A stretch of 64,000 nt of DNA, from the NCBI RefSeq assembly GCF_019891175.1, contig NZ_CP072600.1, positions 4,030,001-4,094,000 on the forward strand. Reading direction: 5' to 3'. Positions 1 to 8,131 of this stretch are shown piece after piece; the first letter of the stretch is position 1, and the number at the start of each line of letters is the position of its first letter. The notes beneath the pieces were generated by a model. That model was not told the DNA's origin. It did no database searches and saw only the letters and a list, made by a program, of their open reading frames with translations. Source of the stretch: Leptothermofonsia sichuanensis E412 (GTDB lineage Bacteria; Cyanobacteriota; Cyanobacteriia; Leptolyngbyales; Leptolyngbyaceae). The translations under genes were made by a program, and so were the position numbers.

Positions 1-482
1 AGGTCAGGATATTCCCTTAAGGCCTCGGACATGGAGCAGAAGATAACGCCCTTCTCCGCCAGCTTCTCTTTAAAAGTGGTGGCAACGGAGACGCTATCAA
101 AGATGGCATCAACGGCCACATTAGTCAGCCGTTTCTGTTCAGACAGGGGAATACCCAGCTTTTCAAAGGTTTCCAATAACTCAGGGTCAACCTCTTTCAG
201 GCTCTTTTTCTTCTCTCTCTGTTTAGGAGCGGAGTAGTAAATAATGTTCTGGTAGTCGATCGCCGGATAGGTCGCATTCTGCCAGGTTGGTTCAGTCATC
301 TTGAGCCACTGGCGATAAGCCCGCAGACGAAATTCCAGCATAAATTCCGGCTCTTCTTTCTTTGCCGAAATCAGCCGGATTACATCTTCATTCAGCCCCT
401 TAGGAATCGTGTCGGACTCAATATTAGTAATAAATCCGTATTTGTAGGGCTGATTAACCAGGTTTTGGACGATCGCACTCAT
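1..482 (-). CDS. sufB: Fe-S cluster assembly protein SufB, N-terminal part (cut by window edge)
   Basis: SufB is the scaffold component of the SufBCD complex that assembles and delivers Fe-S clusters, the main such system in cyanobacteria. Only the first ~160 codons are present; the gene runs off the left edge, against ~478 residues for the family. The reading frame starts [17 protein letters not shown] and continues through the conserved stretches [38 protein letters not shown] and [20 protein letters not shown], which I recognise as cyanobacterial SufB. The start ATG at 482 matches the family start. ftrC lies upstream on the same strand and the SufR repressor is divergent beyond it, so SufR control through the operators at 1063-1116 is likely. 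sufC, sufD and sufS would be expected to the left, outside the window. Confidence 0.93.
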   Translation of the reverse strand, partial: MSAIVQNLVNQPYKYGFITNIESDTIPKGLNEDVIRLISAKKEEPEFMLEFRLRAYRQWLKMTEPTWQNATYPAIDYQNIIYYSAPKQREKKKSLKEVDPELLETFEKLGIPLSEQKRLTNVAVDAIFDSVSVATTFKEKLAEKGVIFCSMSEALREYPD

Positions 483-544
483 GGGTAGTGTCTCTCTCAA
501 GAAGTATTGAGTATTGGGTATTGAGTTGAGAATTTCAGACCATC

Positions 545-630
545 TATAACAGGGGACAGGATGCAAAAGACAAGATGCCCGGGGTTTGCGTTTACTAATT
601 TGTCCTCACCCTCATGGCTATAGCGCTAAA
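545..630. repeat. Dispersed repeat family c, between sufB and ftrC
   Basis: The 175-base gap between sufB and ftrC carries a degenerate copy of a repeat that recurs at 12630-12715, 20841-20945, 25466-25555, 27680-27785, 29133-29226 and 35456-35560. Shared pieces are a purine-rich GGGGACAGG-type tract, the block AATTTGTCCT(C/G)ACC or its reverse, and a CTATAGC-like end. It has no coding potential. Confidence 0.6.
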
Positions 631-657
631 AACTCAAGACTCGAAATCTGGCATAGT

Positions 658-1020
658 TTAGTACTGGTTTGTGACACGTCGAATTTCATCAAAGGTAATT
701 TCTTGTTTATCCCCTGCGAAATCGTTATCGGGTGTCAGGAAGAGCATACAGTGGCATTCTTTGCGCTCACGCATGGGAACGCAGGGGCAGTTCCAGTAGG
801 CAGCCGCCACTTCGGCTTCCTTATCTTCGTAGTGACGGCAGGGGCAGAGGGGAGAACCCAACTCATCCTTGTGACGGGCAAGCCCTTCAATCACAACGGC
901 AGTGACTCCAGGATCAACGCAGAAGTAGGTGCCTGAGCGTTTGGCGTAGGTTTCTGAAAAGTGCCTCATGGCTTCGAGGCTTTTTTCACTGGCTTTGGGG
1001 GGAGTAGCTTCTGTATTCAT
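658..1020 (-). CDS. ftrC: Ferredoxin-thioredoxin reductase, catalytic subunit
   Basis: FtrC passes electrons from photosynthetically reduced ferredoxin through a [4Fe-4S] cluster and a neighbouring disulfide to thioredoxin, and so controls light-dependent enzyme activation. The 120-residue product has the full cysteine pattern: CPC (59, 61), CPC (78, 80) and CHC (89, 91), separated as in the family and set in CPCRHYED, WNCPC and ERKECHCMLF. The start at 1020 (MNTEAT) is preferred; an upstream in-frame start would add five residues not typical of the family. The gene lies between sufB and sufR, on the sufB strand. Because FtrC is itself an Fe-S protein, sharing SufR control with suf is plausible, since the two SufR-type palindromes sit directly upstream. 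Confidence 0.95.
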   Translation of the reverse strand: MNTEATPPKASEKSLEAMRHFSETYAKRSGTYFCVDPGVTAVVIEGLARHKDELGSPLCPCRHYEDKEAEVAAAYWNCPCVPMRERKECHCMLFLTPDNDFAGDKQEITFDEIRRVTNQY

Positions 1021-1062
1021 GAGGCAGGGCGACAAGACAACGGATCGATTCTATAATTAAAG

Positions 1063-1076
1063 CAACCTCTTTGTTG
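1063..1076. promoter_or_regulatory. SufR operator 1 (CAAC-N6-GTTG)
   Basis: Perfect CAAC-N6-GTTG palindrome, extended to AGCAAC-N6-GTTGCT at 1061-1078. This is the published SufR recognition pattern in cyanobacteria. It lies 43 bases upstream of the ftrC start and in the divergent interval to sufR. Confidence 0.85.
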
Positions 1077-1102
1077 CTTAACTACATTGTAGGGTACTTT
1101 AG

Positions 1103-1116
1103 CAACATTACTGTTG
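1103..1116. promoter_or_regulatory. SufR operator 2 (CAAC-N6-GTTG)
   Basis: Second perfect CAAC-N6-GTTG palindrome, exactly 40 bases (about four helical turns) from the first and 80 bases before the sufR start. The spacing puts both sites on the same face of the helix, which fits autoregulation of sufR together with control of the ftrC/suf side. Confidence 0.85.
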
Positions 1117-1196
1117 TCAAAGTAGATCCAATGGCTGCGATCGCCTCTAAGATCTGTCTTTTGATGTATGGCACAGGTTCTACTTGTGGAGAAAGA

Positions 1197-1868
1197 ATGA
1201 CAACCACTCAGCAGAACTCTACAAAACAAGATATCCTGCACCTCCTGTTGAAGCAGGGACAGGCCACGGTGCAGGAGCTGGCTGACCATTTGCAGATTAC
1301 CCCCCAGGCGATCCGGCGACACTTAAAAGATTTAGAAACCGAAGGACTGATTCTGCATCAGGTGATCCATGAAGGGATCGGACGCCCTAATTATGTCTAC
1401 GCCCTCAGTCGGGAAGGGCGAAATCAGTTTCCCCACCGCCATGAAGAGTTTGCGGTATCGCTGTTGGATACTCTGACTGAGACGGTGGGACCTGATCAGG
1501 TGGGTTCCATTTTGCGGAAGCAGTGGGAGCGGAAAGCACTGGAGTATCGGCAACGGTTAGGTAATGCTTCTCTGGAAGAACGGGTCAAACATTTAGTCGA
1601 AATTCGTCGAGAAGAAGGATACATGGCGGAGTACTACCCTGTCGATTCCAGTTCAGCAGGCGCTACTGAAGTTCAGGACACGGATGGAACTTCATTTATC
1701 CTGACGGAGTATAACTGTGCCATTTCCCAGATCGCCGAATCTTACCCCAGTGTTTGTGGGCATGAATTAGAGATGTTTGCGATCGCCCTTGACTGTAAAG
1801 TAGAACGGACTCACTGGCTGGTTGATGGCGAACACCGCTGTGGCTATTTAATTCGTCAGACCGATTGA
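1197..1868 (+). CDS. sufR: Iron-sulfur cluster biosynthesis transcriptional repressor SufR
   Basis: SufR is a DeoR/ArsR-like winged-helix repressor that senses cellular Fe-S status through a bound [4Fe-4S] cluster and represses sufBCDS and its own gene. The 223-residue product has an N-terminal helix-turn-helix (about 8-55, with ATVQELADHLQITPQAIRRH). Its C-terminal sensor carries four cysteines at 174, 187, 200 and 215 (spacing 12, 12 and 14 residues), set in YNCAISQIAESYPSVCGHE and HRCGYLI. The start at 1197 (MTTTQQ) is chosen because the longer in-frame reading from 1071 would run through the second operator. It is divergent from ftrC/sufB, the usual arrangement around suf operons, and two consensus operators lie in the gap. 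Confidence 0.95.
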   Translation: MTTTQQNSTKQDILHLLLKQGQATVQELADHLQITPQAIRRHLKDLETEGLILHQVIHEGIGRPNYVYALSREGRNQFPHRHEEFAVSLLDTLTETVGPDQVGSILRKQWERKALEYRQRLGNASLEERVKHLVEIRREEGYMAEYYPVDSSSAGATEVQDTDGTSFILTEYNCAISQIAESYPSVCGHELEMFAIALDCKVERTHWLVDGEHRCGYLIRQTD

Positions 1869-1983
1869 TGCATTCTGCACTGACAGCTAAGATCCCTGGT
1901 GTCTTGTCAACCAGCCAATCAATCTCGCATCACCTCAGATACCGGGGATCTTGGGATTGTTGTGCATCGCGCAAGTAAGGATT

Positions 1984-2781
1984 TTATGAGCGTAATCCCT
2001 GTTCTTGCAGGAGTTTGTGTGCCCAAATTGAGTTCTGCTGAGATAGGGGAGGGACAGGTTCCAGCCTGTAGTCAACCTCCATGTCCAGGCGATTCAGGTC
2101 ATAGACTTGATGTAGGAGAGTTTGAAGATCGACCATCGGTTCATTCACCTCCGGATCTTCATTGGAACGGAGCGGTAAGGGAAACTGTGGAATGGGAGTA
2201 TGCAGATCAAAGGGGTAAAGAGCCGCTTTTGGTCTCTGGTTACTGTAACTGACCAAAATCTGATAATCACTCACTGGATAGGCACTCTCCAAAGGCATTC
2301 TGGCACCGCTCCGAAGGAGATCAATCTCGACTAAATGAGTGGCACTCCCTAAAATCTTTTGGCGTTTTTCTAAATACTCCCTCTGTCCTTCACCTTCTCG
2401 TTTATTGGCAGGCGAGAGGATCTCAATCACCGTGATCACCTCCCGTGTCCGCACTCGACGCACTTCTAAATACCATTCTCGTGCAGTTGTGGGCATTGGC
2501 AACGTAACTGTCACTGGCGTGGAAGCTACCGTGGTTGAAATTTTTTCTTCGGGTAAAGATTGGTCAGAAGGGCTACTTCGAACTACCATATCATCAGGAA
2601 TTCCGACCAGAAGGGAACCATCGCTGTCTTGATAAACTCGCTCCTCAACGGCAACGCGGTAGCGCGGGTCCAACTGACTGTTCAGTGTTCTTGCCAACTC
2701 AGCAATCAACAATTTATGAACTTCCCGCCAGAGGACGGGGTTCTCCAGATAGGGATTCATGCCAGGAAACGGGGAGGGCAT
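1984..2781 (-). CDS. DUF4058 family protein
   Basis: 265-residue protein beginning MPSPFPGMNPYLENP, the signature opening of the DUF4058 family, which is greatly expanded in filamentous cyanobacteria and has no known biochemical role. The central stretch YLEVRRVRTREVITVIEILSPANK resembles the PD-(D/E)XK-like core seen in related cyanobacterial families: ITVIEILSP has an acidic residue followed by SPANK. That is inference; no activity is established. The start at 2781 is preferred over an upstream start at 2856 because it gives the family N-terminus. The gene stands alone, with a convergent neighbour on the left and a divergent hypothetical gene on the right. Confidence 0.85.
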   Translation of the reverse strand: MPSPFPGMNPYLENPVLWREVHKLLIAELARTLNSQLDPRYRVAVEERVYQDSDGSLLVGIPDDMVVRSSPSDQSLPEEKISTTVASTPVTVTLPMPTTAREWYLEVRRVRTREVITVIEILSPANKREGEGQREYLEKRQKILGSATHLVEIDLLRSGARMPLESAYPVSDYQILVSYSNQRPKAALYPFDLHTPIPQFPLPLRSNEDPEVNEPMVDLQTLLHQVYDLNRLDMEVDYRLEPVPPLSQQNSIWAHKLLQEQGLRS

Positions 2782-2899
2782 TATTCGACCTTCCTTACAC
2801 GCCTGATTGCACTCTAACACTGGTACGTTAAGCTGAAAGTCAACTGATTCAGCCACACCTTTAATTAGGCCAACCTACTTCAAGCTGATTAAGATTAAT

Positions 2900-3283
2900 A
2901 TGCAACCTGCTGCCGAGTTTTTGACCCCTGAAGAGTGCGCCGAAGTGGACAAGGCGCTGTTAACCTCCCATGATAAATTCGCAACACGGGTCGCAATCTA
3001 TGCCCTGCGATCGCTGAAAACAATCGCTCAGCAACAGGAAACTGTGATTGAGGCACTCACACCAGAGCACATAGAAGACTGGGTTTATCAGGACGAAAGC
3101 TTGCAGGCAGGGAGCGATCGCGAGTTTAGAAAATTCTTTTCCAGGCTGGTGACTTCATCCCTGTCCCTGCTTAAGCAAATTGCTCAAGAGGCTGATACCA
3201 ATGTGGCAGGCCTGACCCCGACTCAGGTAATTACCTGGTTTGAGCAGGTAGCCAAACAACGGATGGATCAAACTTTCAACTAA
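2900..3283 (+). CDS. Conserved-looking hypothetical protein
   Basis: 127 residues, not recognised. It is acidic and mostly helical by composition. Two related halves are visible: an LTPEHIEDWV segment near residue 53 and LTPTQVITWFEQV near 104, each preceded by a helix containing SLKTIAQQQE or SLSLLKQIAQE. This suggests an internal duplication of a roughly 50-residue helical unit ending in LTP-x-x-(I/V)-x-x-W. There is no signal peptide or membrane segment. It is divergent from the DUF4058 gene with an AT-rich gap of about 115 bases. The coding call rests on length, composition and the internal duplication. Confidence 0.6.
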   Translation: MQPAAEFLTPEECAEVDKALLTSHDKFATRVAIYALRSLKTIAQQQETVIEALTPEHIEDWVYQDESLQAGSDREFRKFFSRLVTSSLSLLKQIAQEADTNVAGLTPTQVITWFEQVAKQRMDQTFN

Positions 3284-3424
3284 AAGCCTATCCAGGCACT
3301 ACCTGAGTTCAGCCTCTGGATTGACCGTTAGAATGGTTATCGTTTTAGAATGCTTATCTTTAAAGCAGTTTGAATCCTCTGTGCCCTCTGTGTCTCCGTG
3401 GTGAAGTTTCAGGGGATAAAGTCC

Positions 3425-3799
3425 TTATTCCTTATAGTCAAGGAGCGTTGGTCTGCTTAAGGATGACTCTCCTGAAGGAGCGCTTTGCAACAGAACCAGG
3501 GCTGTTCCGAAGAAAACGGCACCACTCAGAACCATGACCAGCAGAGGGTGTCCAAAGCTTTTGCAATCCCGCCAAAACCGGGCTAACGGGTGACTTTGCT
3601 GGCGCAACCGCTGCTCTGTAAGTAACTGCTTCAAGGTGAATGGATCACGCACATAATGACCACTCCAGCTAACAACAAGGCGTTGTCTACAATGCTGGCA
3701 GGTAATTAGACCGCGCAACAACTTGTGGGGTTTAATGGCATCTGTTCGATGACAGACCGGACAAGTTGGGGAAGGCGTGTTAAACGTATGAGCGTTCAT
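3425..3799 (-). CDS. Zinc-ribbon, single-pass membrane protein
   Basis: 124 residues. The N-terminus has a zinc-ribbon with CPVC (13, 16) and CQHC (34, 37), including LLRGLITCQHCRQRLVVSW. A cytoplasmic linker follows, then one hydrophobic helix at about 86-106 (PLLVMVLSGAVFFGTALVLL) and a short polar tail. Related cyanobacterial proteins are uncharacterised; a role in nucleic-acid or protein binding at the membrane would be a guess. The gene is monocistronic. Downstream (3360-3415) is half of a CTCTGTG-type hairpin repeat found elsewhere in the window. Confidence 0.6.
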   Translation of the reverse strand: MNAHTFNTPSPTCPVCHRTDAIKPHKLLRGLITCQHCRQRLVVSWSGHYVRDPFTLKQLLTEQRLRQQSHPLARFWRDCKSFGHPLLVMVLSGAVFFGTALVLLQSAPSGESSLSRPTLLDYKE

Positions 3800-3916
3800 T
3801 CGTATAGGTTAATACAACAGCGACTTCAGCTACCGTTTGGAGATTAAATTGTAGTCCGGCGTTAGCAATAAGCTGAGAGGAAGCCGTCAGCGATCGCAAA
3901 ACGACCGTTTCCTCCC

Positions 3917-4041
3917 CAGAATTACACACCAGAATTACACACTTACCGATTTCCTTGATCTCAATCTTGACGCTTTCAATCAGAACCTTTTACTAAAATC
4001 TTTTACTAAAATCTTTCGCTAAAATCTTTCACTAAAACTTT
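3917..4041. repeat. Two 13-base tandem repeats upstream of the CLC gene
   Basis: The 424-base gap 3800-4223 contains CAGAATTACACAC twice in tandem (3917-3942) and then about four units of TACTAAAATCTTT (3991-4003, 4004-4016, 4017-4029 and a 12-base fourth unit to 4041). Both arrays have a 13-base period. The second is AT-rich and lies about 180 bases before the CLC start. No gene is seen in the gap. Confidence 0.75.
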
Positions 4042-4223
4042 GCTCAACAAAATGCTCTAAAGATAAGCATAGCAGGACTATTGGAGTGTACACTTAATGT
4101 ATAGCCGTCCGAAATATTTTTAAAAGTATCTCCTGAATTTTTATTTCTTGTTGCCAAAGCTTAACCCTCCAGCAGCCCGCAACCGGAAGGGCGATTCAGG
4201 GTTGTATTTTTTTGTGCCCTTCA

Positions 4224-6179
4224 ATGAATGTTCGTCTCTCTTCCGATGTCTTGCCCTCTAAGCTGAGGATGGTGCGCTCACCCTCCTCCTGGTTTGCCAG
4301 CGGTTTGAACCAATTGCAGCCCTCCCCTGAAACAGTGGTGTTGATGCTGGCAGTGGCGATCGGGGGTGGAACGGGTCTGGCTGTTGTGTTGTTTCATTTT
4401 TTAATTGACCAGATCCACAGGCTGATGCTGGAAGACTTCATGGGAGTCATTGCTCCTCTGGGTGCCTGGACACTGGCAACGATCCCAGTTATCGGTGGGC
4501 TGATGGTTGGGTTAATGCGATGGCTATGGCAGGATTTTGGTCCGGGCATTTCATCCTTGCTGTCTACCGCGCAGGGAGTTGAGAGCATTTCACCGATTCA
4601 GGCAGGTGCCAAAGCAGTTGCCGCCTCAGTTTCCCTGGGGACAGGAGCATCCCTCGGTCCTGAAGGTCCCAGCGTGGAAATTGGTGCCAACATTGGGGCA
4701 ATGCTGGGGCAGGCATTGCAGGTGTCCCAGGAGCGACAACGCCTGCTCCTGGGGGCAGGAGCCGCCGCCGGACTGGCAGCAGGATTTAACGCGCCGATCG
4801 CAGGCGTCTTTTTTGCCCTGGAAGTAGTTTTAGGTACAACTTTTGCTACTTCAGCCGTCAGTGTTGTCCTACTTTCAGCCGTCGTTGCTGCCCTTATCGC
4901 TCAAATTGGACAGGGAGGACAACCTGCTTTTGCTCTGCCCATTTACGAAGTGCGCAGTCTTCAAGAACTGCCGCTTTATCTGGGGTTAGGGCTGTTTGCC
5001 TGTCTGATTTCGATCGCCTATACTCAGAGCATTCAATGGGCACAAAACCTCTTTCAGGGCAATATTGCCTGTGCTGCATGGATGGGTCGGGTACCGCCCT
5101 TACTGCGTCCTGCGCTTGGGGGTCTATTTGTAGGCGTTGTAGCGCTGCAATTTCCTCAAATTTTGGGTATTGGCTACGAAACTGTTGAGGCAATGCTGCG
5201 GGACGCCCGGTTTTCACTGCTATTGCTTCTCAGTTTACTGGTTGTCAAGCTGGCAATGACAGCGATTAGCCTGGGCAGCGGGCTGGTGGGAGGGGTTTTT
5301 GCTCCAGCAATGTTTTTGGGAGCTTCCCTGGGAGCCGCCTATGGCAAGCTGCTGCCACTTGTTTTGCCGGTTGACCCGACCGGGATCGCTGCCCCACCTG
5401 CCTATGCCATGGTAGGGATGGCCGCCGTTCTGGCTGCCAGTGCCCGCGCTCCCCTGACCGCCATTTTACTGTTGTTCGAAATGACCCGCGACTATCGGAT
5501 CATCCTGCCGTTAATGGCAGCGGTAGGGTTGAGTACCTGGTTAGTGGAACGCCTGAAGCCGATCGCCCGTCATGCTCCCACCCTTCAGTCTACGGGCTTA
5601 AATGTACAGCCAGATCCAGACACTGAGTTTTTGAGCCATTTGCCAGTTAGCCAGGCGATGCATCAAAACTTCCTGAGATTAACAACATCTGTTCCAGTGC
5701 TCCAGGCAGGTTTGATGTTAACTCGCCACCAAACCCGCAGTGCTCTCGTTGTGAATGAAGCCTATGAATTAGTTGGAATTGTCACCCTGCAAGATATCCG
5801 ACGGGCGGTTTCTCGCTGGGAGAAAGCCCCCGATTCCTTAGAGCATTCTCTTTCAGCCAACGGCAGTAGCCAGACCCTGGGAGAGATTTGTACGAAAGAT
5901 TTACTCTATGCCTATCCCGATGAGCCAACCTCAGAAGCCCTTGCCCGGATGGCTGCGAGGGGCTTACGTCAACTGCCGGTGGTAGATCGAAACAACCGAA
6001 GCCAGATTTTGGGACTTCTGGAGCAAGAAAAGATTGCTTTAGTATTCAGTCTTGAGATGACGCAACAGTTATTAAAACCTTATGTTGAGAAACCTGTGGT
6101 TGAGAAGTCTGCGATTGAGAAGTCAACAGTGCTCGATGAATCCCTCAGCCTACCAATTTCAGAGCAGTCAGCAGCTTGA
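4224..6179 (+). CDS. CLC-type chloride channel/antiporter with C-terminal CBS pair
   Basis: 651-residue CLC family protein that moves Cl- (or another anion) across the membrane, as a channel or as a Cl-/H+ exchanger. About eleven hydrophobic helices occupy residues 30-440. Family motifs visible are GPGISSL near the first selectivity loop, LGPEGPSVEIG, which holds the gating glutamate, and GGVFAPAMFLG in the third. Two CBS domains follow (about 475-530 and 550-615), including VVNEAYELVGIVTLQDIRRA and LRQLPVVDRNN; such pairs usually sense nucleotides. The tail has three EKP/EKS-V-type repeats. The ATG at 4224 is preferred over a TTG four codons earlier. The gene is monocistronic, with 13-base tandem repeats in its leader. 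Confidence 0.92.
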   Translation: MNVRLSSDVLPSKLRMVRSPSSWFASGLNQLQPSPETVVLMLAVAIGGGTGLAVVLFHFLIDQIHRLMLEDFMGVIAPLGAWTLATIPVIGGLMVGLMRWLWQDFGPGISSLLSTAQGVESISPIQAGAKAVAASVSLGTGASLGPEGPSVEIGANIGAMLGQALQVSQERQRLLLGAGAAAGLAAGFNAPIAGVFFALEVVLGTTFATSAVSVVLLSAVVAALIAQIGQGGQPAFALPIYEVRSLQELPLYLGLGLFACLISIAYTQSIQWAQNLFQGNIACAAWMGRVPPLLRPALGGLFVGVVALQFPQILGIGYETVEAMLRDARFSLLLLLSLLVVKLAMTAISLGSGLVGGVFAPAMFLGASLGAAYGKLLPLVLPVDPTGIAAPPAYAMVGMAAVLAASARAPLTAILLLFEMTRDYRIILPLMAAVGLSTWLVERLKPIARHAPTLQSTGLNVQPDPDTEFLSHLPVSQAMHQNFLRLTTSVPVLQAGLMLTRHQTRSALVVNEAYELVGIVTLQDIRRAVSRWEKAPDSLEHSLSANGSSQTLGEICTKDLLYAYPDEPTSEALARMAARGLRQLPVVDRNNRSQILGLLEQEKIALVFSLEMTQQLLKPYVEKPVVEKSAIEKSTVLDESLSLPISEQSAA

Positions 6180-6352
6180 GTGGTCAATCCAACTGAAGTC
6201 TCTTTATTAGATGGGAGTATCTTTAAATTGGATTAAATTGGAGTGTTTTGGAATCCCAGGAGGTATATGAATAGCCCTGGAAACCTTTTGAGTCAAACAG
6301 CCGGGTGTACTCTCTTCTCGACGGAACACTGGCTTATCTCTTCTATTTCAGG

Positions 6353-6417
6353 TCACTGCTGATTGTGGGTAGGAACTGAGTGTTGTATGAATTGGAGACT
6401 GATTATCATCACCACCC
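6353..6417 (-). repeat. Dispersed repeat family a, copy G
   Basis: Reads on the minus strand as GGTGGTGATGATAATC, then CCAATTCATACAAC, CTCAGTTCC and AATCAGCAGTG, matching the order of blocks in the family a consensus. It lies in the 282-base gap between the convergent CLC and AbrB genes. Confidence 0.6.
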
Positions 6418-6461
6418 TTTCAGATGCGTTGCTGAAAAGGTGAAATCATTGGCAGCAAAAT

Positions 6462-6935
6462 TTACACTTCATCGTCTTCAAACTCTTCGTCGTCTAGCTC
6501 TTCATCGTCTTCAAATTCTTCATCGTCTAGCTCTTCATCCTCCTCTAAGGCTTCAGCTTCTGTACGTTCAACCTGTTTGAGGTGAATATGCTTGCGTCCA
6601 AGGGAGATTTCAAACTCATCCCCGGGTCTTAAATCCATTTGCTTTGTATAAGCAGAGCCAATCAGCAAATTGCCATTGGATTGCACACTGATCCGATAAC
6701 TGGCGCTCCGCCCTCCACGTCCGTTAGCCCCCTGTTTGCCATCCAGTTCAATGCCCTCTGCATCAATCAGAGCATTGAGAAATTTCATCATGTTGACCCG
6801 TTCTACACCATTCTTGGTGACCGTGTAGTAGCCGCACTCTCTCGCTTTTTGCTCTTTGCTAAGATGCTCCAGTTCTTTGACTTTCTTTAACAGAGCTTCA
6901 CCTGTAAGTGGCTCAATCTTTTTCTTTTTAGTCAT
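6462..6935 (-). CDS. Cyanobacterial AbrB-type transcriptional regulator (cyAbrB) with long acidic tail
   Basis: 157 residues. cyAbrB proteins are global cyanobacterial regulators of carbon and nitrogen genes; unlike Bacillus AbrB, the AbrB-like DNA-binding fold is C-terminal. Visible are the N-terminal PLTGEALLKKVKEL, CGYYTVTKNGVERVNMMKF, and the binding region GRGGRSASYRISVQSNGNLL followed by GDEFEISLGRKHIHLKQV. The sequence looks closer to the cyAbrB2 group than to cyAbrB1. The last ~27 residues are almost entirely Asp/Glu and contain an 11-residue unit (DDEEFEDDEEL) in tandem, encoded by a 33-base direct repeat at about 6470-6535. Such a tail is longer than I would expect and could modulate DNA affinity. 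It is monocistronic. Confidence 0.9.
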   Translation of the reverse strand: MTKKKKIEPLTGEALLKKVKELEHLSKEQKARECGYYTVTKNGVERVNMMKFLNALIDAEGIELDGKQGANGRGGRSASYRISVQSNGNLLIGSAYTKQMDLRPGDEFEISLGRKHIHLKQVERTEAEALEEDEELDDEEFEDDEELDDEEFEDDEV

Positions 6936-7293
6936 TCACTTAACTCGAAATTATGGGGAGTGGGTTGCAATTTTACTAACCTGACCATTGCTAACCGAAC
7001 CAGGAGATACAAACCTCCAGTTTGGTGTTAGCTTATGAGATCATACTATATCGATAATCCTCTTCTTTTTCATACCCTCACGGGCTTCTCCAGAAAGCCT
7101 CCCATAACCTGGGTCTAAAGCTATCCTGCCTGACAAAGGTTGATTCTGTTTATAGCGGTTTTGAATCCAGTCAGGTTCATACATAGTTGTAGAACCCTTG
7201 AGTCAAACAGACCAGATGTACCTCACCCAGAAAAGAAACGCTATCGCGTTTTTGACTCCAGTGAGGTCTATACATATAACGATCCTATCTGGA

Positions 7294-7330
7294 TTTTGAG
7301 AAAGGATTCTCCAGGAATCCTTTCTCAAAA
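7294..7330. repeat. Perfect 16-bp inverted repeat (hairpin) in a gene-free gap
   Basis: TTTTGAGAAAGGATTC at 7294-7309 is followed after a five-base loop by its exact reverse complement at 7315-7330. It lies in the 606-base gap 6936-7541. A related stretch around TTGAGTCAAACAG occurs at 6289-6310 and 7197-7220, and a degraded family a piece (TTGCTGATTTTGGACGGGTATAG) lies at 7369-7391. No gene is seen in the gap. Confidence 0.8.
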
Positions 7331-7430
7331 AGCCTCTCACTCTCACAACTGATTCAGGACTGCTATAGTTGCTGATTTTGGACGGGTATAGTGGTTCAAA
7401 TGAGCTAATATCGAAATAATAACTGGTCAA

Positions 7431-7461
7431 AAGATAAGGGGCATCCTGTGAATGCCCCTTA
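7431..7461 (-). terminator. Probable terminator of the LTXXQ gene
   Basis: Ten-base-pair stem TAAGGGGCAT/ATGCCCCTTA (7435-7444 and 7452-7461) with a seven-base loop. On the minus strand it is followed by TCTTTTGACC, a short T-rich run. It lies 80 bases after the stop of the gene ending at 7542. Confidence 0.6.
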
Positions 7462-7541
7462 ATAGAATCAACAACTTCTAAGCAAGCGACGGTTCAAAAT
7501 CTTGTTTCCAGAACTCTGTCGTTTGCTTACATCAGAGGACG

Positions 7542-8039
7542 TCAAGTTGATTGTGATTGACGCCGCTGCCGCATTTGCTGCCGCTTCTCCTGAAGCATCT
7601 GACGTTGCTCGGCGGTTAAGACAGCGTCCATTTGTCGTCTCGATTCTTCCCGAATGGATCGTATTCTGGTTCTTTGTTCTTCACTCAGGTTCAGGTTCGC
7701 GAACATTCCACCCCGTTTTTGCCCTGGTTGTCTGGCGGTTTGCCCCTGTTGCCTGTTTGCTTGCCGCTGTTGTCTGGCGGATTGTAGTTGAGCTTTTTGC
7801 TCTTCCGTTAAGACCGCTTCAATCTGGGCATGGGTGGATTCACGAATTTGCTTCATTTGGGCTTTTTGAGCTTCCGTAAGATTAAGGTCTGCCCCCCATT
7901 TACCCTGCCGGGGACCTGGTTTCTCAGTTCGAGTGCCCGGAATCGGATCTGGCGATTGGGCCCGGGAAGGAAGGATTGGCGTTGCAGAGAGAATGAGTGC
8001 GATCGCTCCGGGCACCAGCAGAGAGAGTTTCTTTTCCAT
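7542..8039 (-). CDS. Secreted LTXXQ-motif (Spy/CpxP-like) protein
   Basis: 165 residues with a clear signal peptide (KKLSLLVPGAIALILSATP, cleavage near SRA-QS). The mature part is very rich in Gln and Arg. It has two copies of a helical unit: LNLTEAQKAQMKQIRESTHA with VLTEEQKAQLQ, and LNLSEEQRTRIRSIREESRR with VLTAEQRQMLQ. LTxxQ repeats of this kind define the Spy/CpxP superfamily of periplasmic chaperones and envelope-stress or metal-responsive proteins. The function in cyanobacteria is not established. It is a single gene, with a candidate terminator at 7431-7461. Confidence 0.8.
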   Translation of the reverse strand: MEKKLSLLVPGAIALILSATPILPSRAQSPDPIPGTRTEKPGPRQGKWGADLNLTEAQKAQMKQIRESTHAQIEAVLTEEQKAQLQSARQQRQANRQQGQTARQPGQKRGGMFANLNLSEEQRTRIRSIREESRRQMDAVLTAEQRQMLQEKRQQMRQRRQSQST

Positions 8040-8131
8040 GTTGAACCCATCAAATTGTCCTAGGTTAATAAACGACTGTCATTGATTCAGTCGTACCCAG
8101 TTAGACAGATGCTGTTGCAAGAAGGTTCATC

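Noticed and set aside
1071..1196. Upstream extension of the sufR reading frame
   Set aside because: It starts with TTG inside the first SufR operator and runs through the second; the ATG at 1197 gives the family N-terminus.
3991..4041. Possible CRISPR array
   Set aside because: The 13-base units follow each other directly, without spacers; no cas genes are seen anywhere in the window.
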